Shown in pieces: positions 1 through 11,755 of a stretch of DNA of 64,000 nt; position 1 is the stretch's first letter, and each line of letters starts with the position of its first letter. A model generated the notes under the pieces. It had not been told where the DNA came from. It ran no database searches and saw only the letters and a list, made by a program, of their open reading frames with translations. This DNA comes from Panax quinquefolius. Taxonomy: Eukaryota > Streptophyta > Magnoliopsida > Apiales > Araliaceae. The stretch is taken from the NCBI GenBank assembly GCA_020205615.1, contig CM035152.1, positions 148,852,166 through 148,916,165 of the forward strand, written 5' to 3'. Made by a program: the position numbers and the translations under genes.

Positions 1-460
1 GCAATATATTTATGCCGGATTATAATTACGAAACTTAAATTGGTAGGAATTATAGGAGACCCCCACTTATTCGGGATCCGGTTAGGATAAAGTTTATTCT
101 TTGATAAGTTGGTCAATCGACTAATATAATGGCGATACATAGAGTTTCGCATGCGTGTCAGCACTCTATTGGTCAATTGACCAACTTACTCAAAAATGAA
201 CTTCATGCTAACCACTTATCTACGTAACTTGCAACAAAAAACTCAGACATAAATATTCACAATATATCATTATCCTTACATAAAAGAAGATATAAACTCA
301 TAAAATTGAATTTGAAACCTAAGGTTGTTTTAACTATTAGGCTACCACTGTTTGAATAGACTTAATTAACATCAAAAGTTGATGAATAATTATTATAGGA
401 AAATCTTAAGTAGGGTTCAATCAGATAATGAAAGCTTAAGGTAGGACTAAAATGGGTATA

Positions 461-516
<56 letters not shown>

Positions 517-1403
517 TAACAATTAAGGAACCGAGAACCCTAGTAAGTATGGTGGATCTGCAAGCGCACAGGGGATGTCAATTCGCTCCCCCAACTTGAA
601 AAATTAAATATATACTTGTAAAAGACGCAATATAATCAAAACCTGAACACCATAAATATTTAATTTTCCATTCTTAGATACTGCTTTATTACTTATTCTC
701 TTGCCCTCTGTGGAAGTGAGCTGCTGAGTCAGTAAAGTAATAAAGAATATTAATTAGGGTTCGCACCAGATACCTTAAGGGATATACCCTAATTTTATAT
801 AATGCTTTTATTTTTGATAAAATTCAGCCATACGAATAAAAATAATATACAAAAATATTAAAGAATATAAATATTTATTTAATTTGAGATTCTTGTAGAG
901 CACCATTATTTTAAACGCGTAAAATATTTAAATTTACATCCTCACCAAAATACATTACAATATAATATAAAATTTTAGATACATGCTCTCATACTTTTTT
1001 ATATTCTTTACATATGTAAAGTTGGATTTATCTTAAAAAAAATTCATATAATGTAAGAAAGAGATCAATATAATTGGCAAACTAGGCTGTAACTACTTGT
1101 CCGCTAATTAAATTGTTTGGCGAAACTTTTTATTTATTCTTTTACAAAATAATTTGATGAACGTTAGCACATCCTCTATGAATCATACCCCTGGACATTA
1201 TATCCCACTAGTGTATTTATTATTTTTTACTATTAATTAATTAATTTTAATGTAATATATATTTGGTAGCTAAGATTGCGATCGATAACTGTTGTAGTTA
1301 CCCCATATCTCTCTTCCTCTCCTGACAAATCTTTAGGAACCAACCAATCCTTATATCCCGTATTCAATACTCATCATCCCTTCCCTTCTCTGATCTCTCT
1401 CTC
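1..1403. other. AT-rich intergenic DNA, probable upstream region of MIR172
   Basis: I see no coding potential here. A (TA)n array occupies 469-514. The stretch nearest the right end becomes CT-rich before the TATA box at 1404, as is common in plant promoters. Everything else is ordinary AT-rich sequence. Confidence 0.5.
469..514. repeat. (TA)n microsatellite
   Basis: An uninterrupted AT dinucleotide run of about 46 bp. It is the first of about a dozen such arrays in the window. Confidence 0.95.
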
Positions 1404-1410
1404 TATAAAT
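1404..1410 (+). promoter_or_regulatory. Candidate TATA box of the MIR172 gene
   Basis: TATAAAT follows a CT-rich stretch (TGATCTCTCTCTC). About 30 bp downstream is a CA-containing pyrimidine-rich start region (ACACCCCCATCACTC). That would start the primary transcript near 1435-1440, about 230 nt before the hairpin. The spacing fits plant Pol II miRNA genes. The assignment rests on motif and position only. Confidence 0.5.
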
Positions 1411-1664
1411 TTATTTATATATACCCTCTACACCCCCATCACTCTTCATAACATGATCCCTTTCTTATTTTTCTCCTCCTCATTTCATGCTAAATTTCTT
1501 CTTCATATTCGTTGCCATTCACCCCTTTAATGTTTTCTCTCTTGTTCCTTTACCTTTCTTTCCTGTGTCATGTCTTTTAGGGTTAGGGTTTCCTCCTTAT
1601 TATGTTGAGATCATGAACATAAAGATCTGAAGAAGATAATAGCTAGCTAGCTAGCTAATTAACA

Positions 1665-1840
1665 GCCAGTTTTTGCAGATGGAGCATCAGCAAGATTCAC
1701 ATAAACTTTATTTTATCTAGGGCTCCGTGGGGGGTGGGTTGAGGAACTCTATTTTAGTGGTCCCTTCCTCACTTCACTTCCCTGGCCCTTTTAGTAATTG
1801 TTGTGAGAATCTTGATGATGCTGCAGCGGCAATTAATGGC
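1665..1840 (+). ncRNA. MIR172: MIR172 precursor hairpin
   Basis: The 3' arm at 1806-1826 is a 21-nt sequence that starts AGAATCTTGATG and ends GCTGCAG. I recognise it as mature miR172 (c/d form). The 5' arm at 1681-1701 starts GGAGCATCAG and ends ATTCACA, the expected miR172* position. Paired by eye they form a duplex with 2-nt 3' overhangs at both ends and three mismatches, one at the centre where the star has G in place of the usual T. The stem continues below the duplex (TTGCAG with CGGCAA, GCC at 1665 with GGC at 1838). The loop is about 104 nt, within the plant range. miR172 represses AP2-like transcription factors and so controls phase change, flowering and floral organ identity. No protein-coding frame overlaps convincingly. 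Confidence 0.93.
1806..1826 (+). ncRNA. miR172: Mature miR172 (3' arm)
   Basis: A 21-nt guide strand ending in CAG, which distinguishes the c/d-type isoform from the a/b form ending in CAT. Its 5' end is A, as in known miR172 members. The assignment comes from recognising the conserved sequence and from its pairing with the star arm. Confidence 0.92.
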
Positions 1841-2354
1841 TTTTTTCCCTTTTCTTTTTTTGTTCTAATGTACTCTTGTAAAATAATCTTTAGAGATCAA
1901 TTGTTTGCAACTTTTTATTATTCTTAATTAATATGTACATAGATCATGAGCAAAAACACATTCTTGATACTGCTGCTTTTGTTGTCTGTACTAAAATTAC
2001 GTTCTTTACGTCCTATTTCATGGTTATATTTTTGTAATAGTTTTTTTATAAAAAAAAATTCAAAATATAAGGATCACGTGGAGTGTTTCGTTGGTTTCTG
2101 TCAAAGATCCAATTGGTAATAGTATGTTTTAATGTATAATCTGTGTATTTTCTGAACTTTATATTTGTTTTCAGGTATGAGGAGCTTTGTGTGGTTTGTT
2201 TCTCTGAATATCCCACTGACTGATAGGGTATCTATGTCTGTCCTTCAAAGGAACTCATGTATATACTATTAATTATAACTAAATATTATGGGCTACTTTC
2301 ACTTCACGGTCACTTGGAGTTCTCAGGTTATGTTCTCTTTCTCTCTCCCTCTCT

Positions 2355-2357
<3 letters not shown>

Positions 2358-2404
<47 letters not shown>
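2358..2404. repeat. (TA)n microsatellite
   Basis: About 47 bp of uninterrupted AT dinucleotide, preceded by a CT-rich tract (CTCTCTCCCTCTCTCCC). Confidence 0.95.
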
Positions 2405-2407
<3 letters not shown>

Positions 2408-3385
2408 ATCTACATATCATCAGTCTCAAGATCTCATGACTAGGTTGTGCTAGATTTTGATGTTATATATTTTCCACCTGATGTGTTACAGAATGTGTAA
2501 ACAGCTAGGATACACAATCCTTTTGGGACAGTCATCCTTATAACTTATGGGTCATTTGTTTTGTCTTCTATTATCAGTTTGTGCTTCTCTGGGAGTCCTG
2601 TTGTATTTGGACTATTTCTCAGATTTGATACTTACATTTGTTCAACTTTTGATTGGGTTTTATGATTTGGAAGAACTCTTTGGTTTCCTTTACTTCTTAC
2701 TTTTCTTTACATTATTTTGGATGTAGATCTTGTATTCTTATATAAAAGAATTAAAATTTGTTTGACCAGATTGGTGGTTTATGATGCTCTTAAATTCTCT
2801 TGAAATATTTAGGGTTTGTATAACTGTTCCCTATTATAAGTAAGTGGAAATAATACAGAGTATACATGAATTTCTCACATATTGTATATATTGTTATACA
2901 TATGAGTTTAACGCATATAATGGCCAACATCAATTAATATTTTCACGAACTTTTACATTTTAAACTTCTCCTCCATTCTTTTATATATATGGGTTTCCTT
3001 CTTTTTATTTAAAGAGGATAATAGTATGAGAGGAATGCCAAAAAGAGATTTCTCCCCTCTTCTTTTTGTGTATCAAATAATATATTTACATATTTAATAT
3101 TTAAGTATCATTCTGTTGTTATAAGATGTTTTTGGTTTTAATTTTTTTGTTTGTTGATTTCTCTTTAATCAGAAACCTTTATATGATTGTATCAAATAAT
3201 GGATTTTTGTATTTGTTGAAGGAGATTAATTAATCTATCAATTCAATATTTCTGATCATTAATCTGCAATCAGATCTGCCTTCAAAATGTTGATCTTTCA
3301 GTTAATCTCCCAATGCTATCATTTGTTTTTGAAAATTATCTGTCTGACCCACTACTTGTCAGAAAATGTCACCAAGATATTTAAA

Positions 3386-3387
<2 letters not shown>

Positions 3388-3425
<38 letters not shown>
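3388..3425. repeat. (TA)n microsatellite
   Basis: About 38 bp of uninterrupted AT dinucleotide downstream of the MIR172 hairpin. Confidence 0.95.
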
Positions 3426-3429
<4 letters not shown>

Positions 3430-5326
3430 TTGTTGTTTTATGTACTGTCTATATAGTTTTAACTCCTTTCTCGTACAAAACACAGTTTTGCAGATGTATA
3501 TTTTTTCTGCACATGACTGCAGATTCATAGGCTCATGAAATTCTGCAGGTCCATTATACAGTTGAAGATCTTGCTATATATTTAGTTCAACAACTTCTTG
3601 TAGTTGAATTTGATCTTTATTTGTAAAGCTTTACTTTCTTATATATGGTCTAGCAACACCACTTTTTGCATGTTTTGATTTCTGATAAAAACTGATTATC
3701 CGTCTAATAATCAACCTTCATGATTATGTGTTTTCTTTTAGCAAAAACTATAATTACTCCATTCGTTAAGGTTTTTAAACGACTGCTAATTATTAAGTGT
3801 AATTTTATTTTTCATAGTAAATGGCATGTCAGTACTCAATCAATAAAATCTAAAAATAATGACATTTTACGTCATTTTATTATCAAAAAATAAAAATATT
3901 AATTTAATTCTAAATCAATAGAAAAGATTTATTTTTTAATTCTATTTTTTTTTATGAATGTTTTAGGTTTAGTTGGTTGCATATGGTCTAGCGCTGCTGT
4001 GTGTATATTGAACCCATTAGATCATTTCAAACTATAAACTTTTATAAAGAATAAAAGTTCTACGTAAATGGTTTCCGAATTATGTTTTAAATGGGAGTGG
4101 TTTCATGATAAATTTATTTTATATTCATATTCAATAGGGTGATGACATGTAGGTGAAGAGCACCCTCTCGTGTGTCAATACTATATTAATTATTTTTTAT
4201 CTATTACTTCTTTCCTTCTTTTAATACTTTATTTGATTAATTAAAATGAGTATACAATCTCAATATTATTATTCAAAATTCAATAAAAAAAAGAAAGATA
4301 AATAATTTAGTATTTAATGTAGTAATAATATGGCAAACTAAGTTAACTATTGCCTCTTTTATAAACGAGGATAAAATGATAAAATTAATCATATTTAAAT
4401 TATTATTTAATTGCTTAGTTTCTTACACATGATTGGTAATATACCATAAATATGCAAAAAAATAAAGTATGACAATTAATACTAATGGTATTATAGCCAA
4501 ATTATTGAAAATAATAGATTATTTAAGGTAACTAACTTGGGACTACCTAAAATAGTATATCCCTTCGCCCAAGATTATAAATTTTTTATTATTATTTGAA
4601 ATAGTCTCAAGTTAAATTTTTACTTACCTTCAATAATTTATTTATTTTTTACAATAATTAGTCTATAATACTCTTTGTACTAATTGGCGTATTTATATTC
4701 TCTATGTATATTTATGAAACATAACTAGTTATATGTAAAAAAATAATACAATTAAATTAGAATTTAAATATGAAAAATTTTGTTATTTTATCATCTTTCT
4801 TAATATTCACAAAAAAGTCATTAGTACTTTTATCCCAAGATGAATAGGGTAATAAAGACTTTTATCAAGAGAAGGAAATAATATATTGTGGACTGCCATT
4901 TTTAAGATATATATATTTATTTGAAATTTATTAATTATGAAGTATTAAAATTCAGACATTTAAACAATTTTAATGAAGTTGGATTTTCGTTGCTCGATTG
5001 ACTTTTGAAAGGTACTCGATCCTTTTTATAAAATTTTAGATGATTTTATTTGTGTCAAATTATTTAATGTTTTATATAATTTATGAGAATTAATCATAAT
5101 TTTTTCAAAATTTCCGATCATGAAAAAATGTTATGAGATGAGATTAATTAATACTATATAATTATTTTTTTAATTCTTGTGCACAACTCTATAACGTCAT
5201 ATATATTATGAAACGGGATGAGTAATTTGAGATAAATTACAATTCAAAGTTTGTGTATTAGCGTACAAATAGAGAAGCAATTAAGAGCTTGGTTAACGGA
5301 AGGACACAATAAAGCAAAAAAAAAAA

Positions 5327-5331
<5 letters not shown>

Positions 5332-5375
<44 letters not shown>
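5332..5375. repeat. (TA)n microsatellite
   Basis: About 44 bp of uninterrupted AT dinucleotide preceded by a 12-base A run. Confidence 0.95.
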
Positions 5376-5378
<3 letters not shown>

Positions 5379-5489
5379 GATTTTCCTAGAACTCGAATGA
5401 ATCTCTTCTCATTTTTTGGATATTTAAGATTTACATAAAACAAATTTAGACACAATTTAACCTAATGACTGTCATCAATATTAAAATGC

Positions 5490-5735
5490 ACTCCCTTTGT
5501 TCACTTTATAGGACAAAAAACTTTATTTTTGCTATGGATTTAAGAACTTTAATTAAAAATACATCTATGCGTTATATTTTTGTGTAATTTAAATGTAATA
5601 GAAAATATAACATAAATATATATTAAGAATAATTATTTACCAAAATATAACGGATACTATACATATATTTTTGACATCTGCAAAAAGAAATACTTCAAAC
5701 TAATTTGTAAAATGAGGTAAAGGGATCAGTAGTCA
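5490..5735. mobile_element. Stowaway-like MITE, degenerate
   Basis: The left end reads CACTCCCTTTGTTCACTTTA. The right end is its approximate reverse complement (TAAAGGGATCAGTA preceded by TTTGTAAAATGAGG). The CTCCCT start and ~245 bp length fit Tc1/mariner-type Stowaway MITEs. The target duplication is not clear. Confidence 0.5.
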
Positions 5736-5759
5736 ATATTAATAAATAGTACAAAATCA

Positions 5760-7045
5760 TTTCTCAACTCTAAAACTTAGGAAAAATTTAGGATAGAAAC
5801 CTAAAATTTAGGAAAATAAATTATATTTTTATATTTTTATATTTTATTTCATTTCAAAAACTTTTTATCTATATTCTACTATCATATAATTATCTACTTA
5901 CCACTACTCTTATTCTCATATTTTTTTAATTCTCAACACTAAAATTTAGGATTAAAACCAAAAATCTAAAAAAAAAATATTTTTTTCATCTTTTATTTCA
6001 TTTCAAAAATATTTCTGTCAGAGCATTAATAACAGTTTCCCTAATTAACTCTTTATCCCCAATTTTAAAGAATATATCATTATTCAACAGTTTCCTTATC
6101 CTTATTTAACTCTCTATTTTAATCTTTATATAGGATTTTACTCCCTAGTGTGAGGGAATCAAAATACCGTTCCCTATATATAAAAAATGACATTTTACAC
6201 CCTCATTTAAGTGGACAACTCATCAATCATACACATCTTGACATTTTTTTACTACTTCATTTTCAAATTATAAACTTAATATTGAATTTTTTTTTAAAAT
6301 TAATTTCAAACGTATTCAAATTTAAAATTGATATAAATTTATTTAATTTATGTCAATATAATTATAAATATTATAAAAGTACTATTAATTATAAAATTTA
6401 TTATTTTCAAAATTTAAATGAATCATATTAAATTTAAATTTAAAATATCACAAATTAACTTTTTAAAAGTTAATATTGATCTAATGTACATTTACAATTA
6501 CAATCCATTCAATACTACTCCATAAATTACTTAAAATTTAAAATAAAATAAAATTTATTTCTTAGTGGAATATAATTGATAAATTATACTCTCTTTTATA
6601 AATTATAAGATTATTATTAATTTGATGTTTTGACTATTGGAACTTTTTAAATTTTAAATTTTATTATTTAAGTTAAAGAATAATATAAGGAACATGTTGG
6701 GTACACAGTGAAAAAATTAAATCCCTATTTTGCAAAATGACCCAATAACACTGTAGAATAGGGATAAAAATAAAAAAATTGTTGTGAATACTCTCAGTAT
6801 TCTGCTATCATATAAATATCTACTTACACTACTCTTATTCTCATACATTTTTAAATTCTCAACCCTAAAATTTAAAAATAGTCCTTCAACACTAAAATTT
6901 AAGAATAAAAGTCTAAAATCTAGGAAAATAAATTATTTTTTTCGTCTTTTATTTTATTTCAAATTTATTTTATCTATATTCCACTATTATATAGTAATTA
7001 TCTACGTACCACTATCTATTATTCTCATACCTTTTTTTTTAATTT
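5760..7045. repeat. Dispersed ~110-bp AT-rich repeat copies and a possible small DNA transposon
   Basis: A block containing TCTACTATCATATAATTATC, then CACTACTCTTATTCTCATA, then AACACTAAAATTTAGGA recurs near 5760-5820 (partial), 5875-5960, 6797-6905 and 6980-7030. Between copies, GAGCATTAATAACAGTTTCC near 6020 and the reverse complement of a stretch near 6770-6795 look like imperfect terminal inverted repeats of a ~780-bp non-autonomous element. The repetition is visible; the class is uncertain. Confidence 0.4.
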
Positions 7046-8050
7046 AGTTAGTGTTCCTTTAAAACTCATATTCTTGATAACAATAGTATTTAATAAATTT
7101 ATAATTCATATATATATATATATATATATGAGTAAAATATAACATAAAATGTATAAAAAATAAAATAATTTTATAACAAACATGGCACGGAACTTGAGCT
7201 AGTTAAAAACAAATATAGTTCAGTTTATTATATACTACAAACTTTCATATTCGTTATAAAAATAAAAAAATAAAAAATAAAAAATAAAAAAGAAGTAAAA
7301 ATCACAAAGATAGTAATTATCCCTATTCCTAATTGAATACACTTGATAAAACAAGAGACTAATAAGAATTTAATGATTTTTTGGTTGGTACTAAATTTTG
7401 TCATGATTGATAATATATCGATTCAACTGATAATGTATGGGATGACCCACCAGAATTTTCAAGATCTCGAGACAGGGAATGAGGTTTTTTCAGTTGGATT
7501 TGACTGCATTAATTAAACACTGAGAATTTGGTGGGTAATTACCTCCTTCATATGACTAAATTATGTTGGTTTTTCTCCATAATAATTAAACCTTTTTTTT
7601 TTTGTTTAATTCAACCTTAATACTCCACACCATCATTTGGCGACCAAGAATATTTTCTTCAACTAGTAGAATTTCATTTATTCAAGCTTGTTATCATGTG
7701 TTGGTACGACTTTATATATATCTTTAATTAATAGGACAAGTTTTAAACAAAAAATAAAAAAATTCATATGCAGAGAGAAATACTAAATAAATAACGTTTT
7801 TAATGTATGAAGTGTTGAGTTTTAATGCTTTTCTTTTGAAAAGAAAACAATTTTTGTAACCAAATACTAATATCTAATAAATTTATTTGAGTCATACTAT
7901 AAATGAAATACATAAATATTATTTATTTGCTAAAAGAACTGCACATTTTTATGGGTAGTATAAAATTATACTATATTCTTAAATTTATCATAACATGACT
8001 TCATATCATCAATATAATACTGAACACTCAATTATTTAAGAGAAAATATG

Positions 8051-8087
<37 letters not shown>

Positions 8088-8253
8088 TTACCATATGTAT
8101 ATACACAATTATATAGTACACAGTCACTTATGATGACAGTTTTTGGGTTATAACGACGGTTCACCCATCGCCATAGACCAGAATAAATTTATAATGACAC
8201 GTCGCTATAGTAAAAAAAAATCGTGGTAAATATAAACGATCAGATATCTTCTG

Positions 8254-8313
<60 letters not shown>

Positions 8314-8314
8314 C
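7046..8314. other. AT-rich intergenic DNA with simple repeats and a DNA-transposon remnant
   Basis: (TA)n arrays lie at 7109-7129, 8053-8084 and 8259-8312. Around 8150-8215, ACGACGGTTC and CGTCGCTATAG motifs resemble the subterminal repeats of eudicot CACTA-type elements; the same motifs recur near 21680-21800. I see no gene. Confidence 0.45.
8259..8312. repeat. (TA)n microsatellite, left half
   Basis: About 54 bp of AT dinucleotide directly abutting the left end of the palindromic element at 8315. Confidence 0.95.
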
Positions 8315-8549
8315 GAGGATCAAGCAAGATTCCCTAAATAAAGATTCCTCCTTAAATAACACTCTTTTATTAAAACAACGTCGTTTTGGAGTCTTTTTTT
8401 AAAAAAAAGCAAGTAAATAGAAAGTGGCATTTTGTAAATAAAATGAAAGTAAGTGGGATCACTCTCTTTAAAAGACTCCAAAGCGATGTAGCTTTTAATA
8501 AAAGATCTTATTTAGGAGGAATGTTATTTAAGATAAACGCTTCTTGATC

Positions 8550-8552
<3 letters not shown>
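8315..8552. mobile_element. Palindromic MITE inserted in a (TA)n array
   Basis: The left end GAGGATCAAG continues for about 85 bp. The right 85 bp, ending CTTGATCCTC, is its near reverse complement (for example CCAAAACGACGTTG-type sequence on one side and GGAGTCTTTT on both strands). The element is about 238 bp, non-coding, and able to fold into one long hairpin. It is flanked on both sides by pure (TA)n, so a TA-targeting family is likely, but the exact duplication cannot be defined inside the array. Confidence 0.75.

Positions 8553-8609
<57 letters not shown>
8553..8609. repeat. (TA)n microsatellite, right half
   Basis: About 57 bp of AT dinucleotide directly abutting the right end of the palindromic element. 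Confidence 0.95.
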
Positions 8610-8612
<3 letters not shown>

Positions 8613-8679
8613 ATGGTAACCACTTGGGACTATTGTGCTCCAATATTCCTACCTACATGAACTAACCCTCATATGAAAG

Positions 8680-8822
8680 ATCTTTTTCTCTTTTTTTTTT
8701 GATATGCAAAAAGAAATTATATCAAAACTTAAAGTTATACAAATATATGACAAATTCAAAAAATATAGATAGGATCACAATTGAATTACATAACACCACA
8801 ATTTTGAAGTAGAAAACCTATA
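8680..8822 (-). mobile_element. Possible 3' end of a truncated non-LTR retroelement, part 1
   Basis: Read on the minus strand, this stretch ends with TTTCTTTTTGCATATC followed by a run of about 10 A. This resembles the 3' untranslated end and poly(A) tail of plant LINEs. It stops at the Tat element's target site, and the likely continuation is at 20076-20232. There is no diagnostic protein domain, so this could also be another polyadenylated sequence. Confidence 0.35.
8818..8822. repeat. Target-site duplication CTATA (left)
   Basis: CTATA directly precedes the TG of the left LTR and is repeated exactly at 20071-20075 after the CA of the right LTR. Confidence 0.92.
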
Positions 8823-9507
8823 TGTTAACGCCAAGATTTTTTTCCACGTCCCAATCACCAAGACGCGTCCAATATTCTGCACAGTTCAACAAGTCAACAC
8901 CAAAAGCTTGACGGCCTGACCGTCGAGGGATAGCTCCGGCGTGAGAGTCAATACACGATCACAAGGTCAACAATGGAGAGAAAAATATTATCTAATGCCT
9001 GAGAGATAGAATAATAATGATAATAATATGAAAATCTGTGTGTTACTTACCCTCTTATGTGATCTTAGCCCCATGCATACTCCACTCCCGGTTTACCGTG
9101 CCACTCATCACTTCCTGACACCTTTTTTCCCCACTTTCATCATTTCAAATGTAGAAAGTAAGCAAATTTACTTCCACACCGCCGCCATCGCTTTTTCCAT
9201 CACGGCCATCCGAGTCCCATCCTCATTAATGCCATGCAGAAAGGTGGCCGATACAATAGTCAATCATCACTGGTATAATGATTCTTGGTCAAAGTCAAGT
9301 TAAGTGACAATTCAGATAATGGGCCAATTCAACGACTAAGCCCAAATAATGGAAATGACCCAAGTGGACCGGATCCAACCGAAAAACCCAATGAAATGAT
9401 CAAGTAATCGGGCCCAAACCATTCGGACCAACCAGACTTAAGATAACATGATCCAAGGAGGAGCCCATTAAGTCTGGCCCAATAAGGAAAAGGATTATGG
9501 CCCAACA
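8823..9507 (-). repeat. 3' LTR of the Tat element
   Basis: On the minus strand it begins TGTTGGGCCATAATCC and ends CTTGGCGTTAACA, giving TG...CA termini. It is 685 bp and aligns end to end with 19379-20070. Confidence 0.92.
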
Positions 9508-9517
9508 TTACCCCCTA
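9508..9517 (-). other. Polypurine tract of the Tat element
   Basis: The minus strand reads CTAGGGGGTAA immediately before the LTR's TGTTGGG. The position, abutting the 3' LTR on the sense strand, fits a plus-strand priming tract. Confidence 0.7.
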
Positions 9518-9550
9518 GTCTTATATTAAATAGGGTGTTTAATGAAAGAC

Positions 9551-9557
9551 TATAAAT
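9551..9557 (+). promoter_or_regulatory. Secondary TATA-like motif upstream of the antisense gene
   Basis: TATAAAT within ACTATAAATAGTATAGG, about 360 bp upstream of the start codon at 9910. The motif at 9793 is better placed, so this one may be unused. Confidence 0.3.
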
Positions 9558-9792
9558 AGTATAGGCCCAGGACATAACAAACTATGATAAGTCATAAGAG
9601 ATCCAAAGTGAAACTCACCAAAGTCCATCAAAATCGGTCCAAATTGATATCAGGAATAGAAGTGGGAAGCCCAATAGACACAAGCCCACATAGGTGAAGA
9701 TATTTAGATCTAAAAACGGACGAAACCTCTTCCCATTCATCATCATTGCAGTGAATTAAATGTGCCGCCCTCAATTACCGTGTAACTGTCAG

Positions 9793-9800
9793 TATAAAAG
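9793..9800 (+). promoter_or_regulatory. Candidate TATA box of the antisense gene in the Tat element
   Basis: TATAAAAG lies 117 bp upstream of the ATG at 9910. It is followed by a CT-rich leader (CTTCTTCTCTCGCAAAC) typical of plant 5' leaders. The start codon context AACAATGG is favourable. This suggests Pol II transcription opposite to the retrotransposon genome, independent of the LTR. Confidence 0.6.
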
Positions 9801-10723
9801 GTAAACTTTACCAATTCTGACGATTTTACCTGCTAATTTGAAATTTGAACCTTTGAGCTTTCTTCTTCTCTCGCAAACTTCTTTCTCTCGCTTCACTTAA
9901 ATCTTAACAATGGTGACCGTAACCTCTCGCCAAAACTCCCCCTTCAGGCAACTCCCCGTCAAGATCGCTCATCCCAACCCAAACCCTAACCAAGAGGGTT
10001 CGAGTTCCAACCCGCAATCAACAACCATGGGGGGAAATCCTTCTCTGATCCCCTCTGCCTCAGACTTCTTCAAGGACGGGGAAAAGTTCCCCCATGTCAA
10101 CATCCGTTCCTCACCACTAATCGAGATACGACGCTCAGACTAAGTTATCGATTCCCGATATGTACGCTATAAGGGCCCCCGCCCCGAAGAGCGATGTATC
10201 AAATGACCGGACGGATGGGTCGCCATGCCTGTCACTTTCCAGGAAAAGGGAGTTCGCCTACCTCTCCATGTCTTTATCGTTACCCTCCTAGGGTTCATAG
10301 GAGTGGGCTTCACCAGATTAGTGCCCAACTCCTACATCCACATCTTGGCATTTATCGCTTTTCGCCATGAACTAGGGATTGCTCCCTCTGTTGACATCTT
10401 TTTCACCCTCTTCTCTCACGCTGCAGTAGGTCTCGAGAACGAGGCTTCAAAATGTTGAGCAAGAAGGCCTCTCCCGACCCAACACTGTGTTCGAGAGAGA
10501 CCCTGACGATACCCTTCCAAAGAACAAGGGTTGGCACGAGAAGTGATTTTCATCACGGACCGAGATCTCTTCTCTTCCAGATCGGACTACTCGACCGGGT
10601 CTCCGACTTTGGAGACATCTCCAAGGACGCGTGAGGAGATGGCAGACTTTTTGAAGAAGATTCCTCCAAAAGAATGGAATTTCACACTTTCGACCAAACA
10701 AGCTCGGCTATATGACCACAAAT

Positions 10724-10798
10724 GTAAGTTTCAAATAACTTTGTAACATAATTTTGAGATATATAAGTGATACAGTTCGATACATGGTTTTTTTGCAG
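10724..10798 (+). other. Candidate intron 1 of the antisense gene
   Basis: GTAAGTTTC donor, an AT-rich body and the acceptor GGTTTTTTTGCAG give a 75-nt intron. The flanking reading sense changes from a conserved domain to a Pro/Thr-rich exon, as in intact family members. Confidence 0.6.
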
Positions 10799-11671
10799 TT
10801 GTCTCCGATCAAACCGACTTCGGAGGTGAGAGAGACTGGAAGATTTTTAGCAGGATGAATGCAGATGCAAGTGATGAGCATCCGACCGAAGAATCTTCCC
10901 AGGTTAATCCCCCTACCACCGATCCACCAACTTCTTCCCTTCAAACTGATGAACCTCAAACTGACGAACCCATCATACCCGAAGAAAACCTCAGACCTCG
11001 CCGAAGAAAAAGATCCGCCAAACGATCCAAATCCACCCAACCAGAAACAAACCCTGAAAGTGACCCTGAAACACTTCCTGAAGCGACCCCCCAAACAACC
11101 TTCTCAACCGACCCCAATCCTCCAACTTCTGAACCTACTCCGGGGAGGAGGAGCCTACTTGATATTCCTTTGCACGATCGGGCTAAGGTCCTTCGTGTAA
11201 AGAAAATAAGAACCAAGATAACCCCCCTAACTACTGAAGAGCTCCGAATTCCCACCTCTTCGACTGTTATTCCTCCAAATACGTCCACAGAAATCCATGT
11301 GCCTGACGATGAACCGACCGGGTCTGTCCCCACTCCATCCCGAAAAAAAAAACATCCATCGATGCCCACCATTTTGCTCATCTTCTGCACCTTCGCCAAC
11401 CCCTGAACGCACTCCTGCCCGATCCCCCTCTCCCGAAACCATACACGTGGACTCCTCACCAGTTCGCGATGAACCTCCGCCTTCTCCTCCAAAACAACCA
11501 ACTACCGAATTCGATCAGGACGCCATGGCCTCCCCAACGATGTGGCCCCGATTAAATGCCCATTTTCCCTTCCAACTATTCAACACCTTTGTTCGTGAAA
11601 CCGACGATCATCGGTTCGGGAATAGTTCGAATGGGGATCTACTCAGCGAAGGCATGAGCTACTTGGCGAAG

Positions 11672-11755
11672 GTAAACGATTCTCCCCTTTATCTCCGATT
11701 TTATCTTCATACTTATATATCTGAAAACTGATCAAATAATATTGGAAACACATAG
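11672..11755 (+). other. Candidate intron 2 of the antisense gene
   Basis: GTAAACG donor after GGCGAAG, and ACACATAG acceptor before GCCAATG. At 84 nt it is AT-rich compared with the GC-richer exons on both sides. Confidence 0.55.

Larger units (their letters stand above)
1841..5489. other. Region downstream of the MIR172 hairpin, no gene recognised
   Basis: Its first part is probably the remainder of the MIR172 primary transcript. Acceptor-like sites such as TTGTTTTCAG near 2175 and a T-rich character would suit introns, but no exon boundaries can be proved. It contains (TA)n arrays at 2358-2404, 3388-3425 and 5332-5375. I find no convincing protein-coding frame: short open frames here run through simple repeats. 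Confidence 0.45.

Noticed and set aside
1276..1530. Open frame of 84 codons just upstream of the MIR172 hairpin
   Set aside because: It lies across the TATA box and the CT-rich leader, has no domain resemblance, and its composition is that of untranslated plant leader.
2257..2439. Open frame reading through the (TA)n array
   Set aside because: Mostly a tyrosine-isoleucine run produced by the dinucleotide repeat.
10708..11501. Long minus-strand frames opposite the antisense gene
   Set aside because: Ser/Val/Gly-rich shadows of the Pro/Thr-rich exon on the + strand; no domain.
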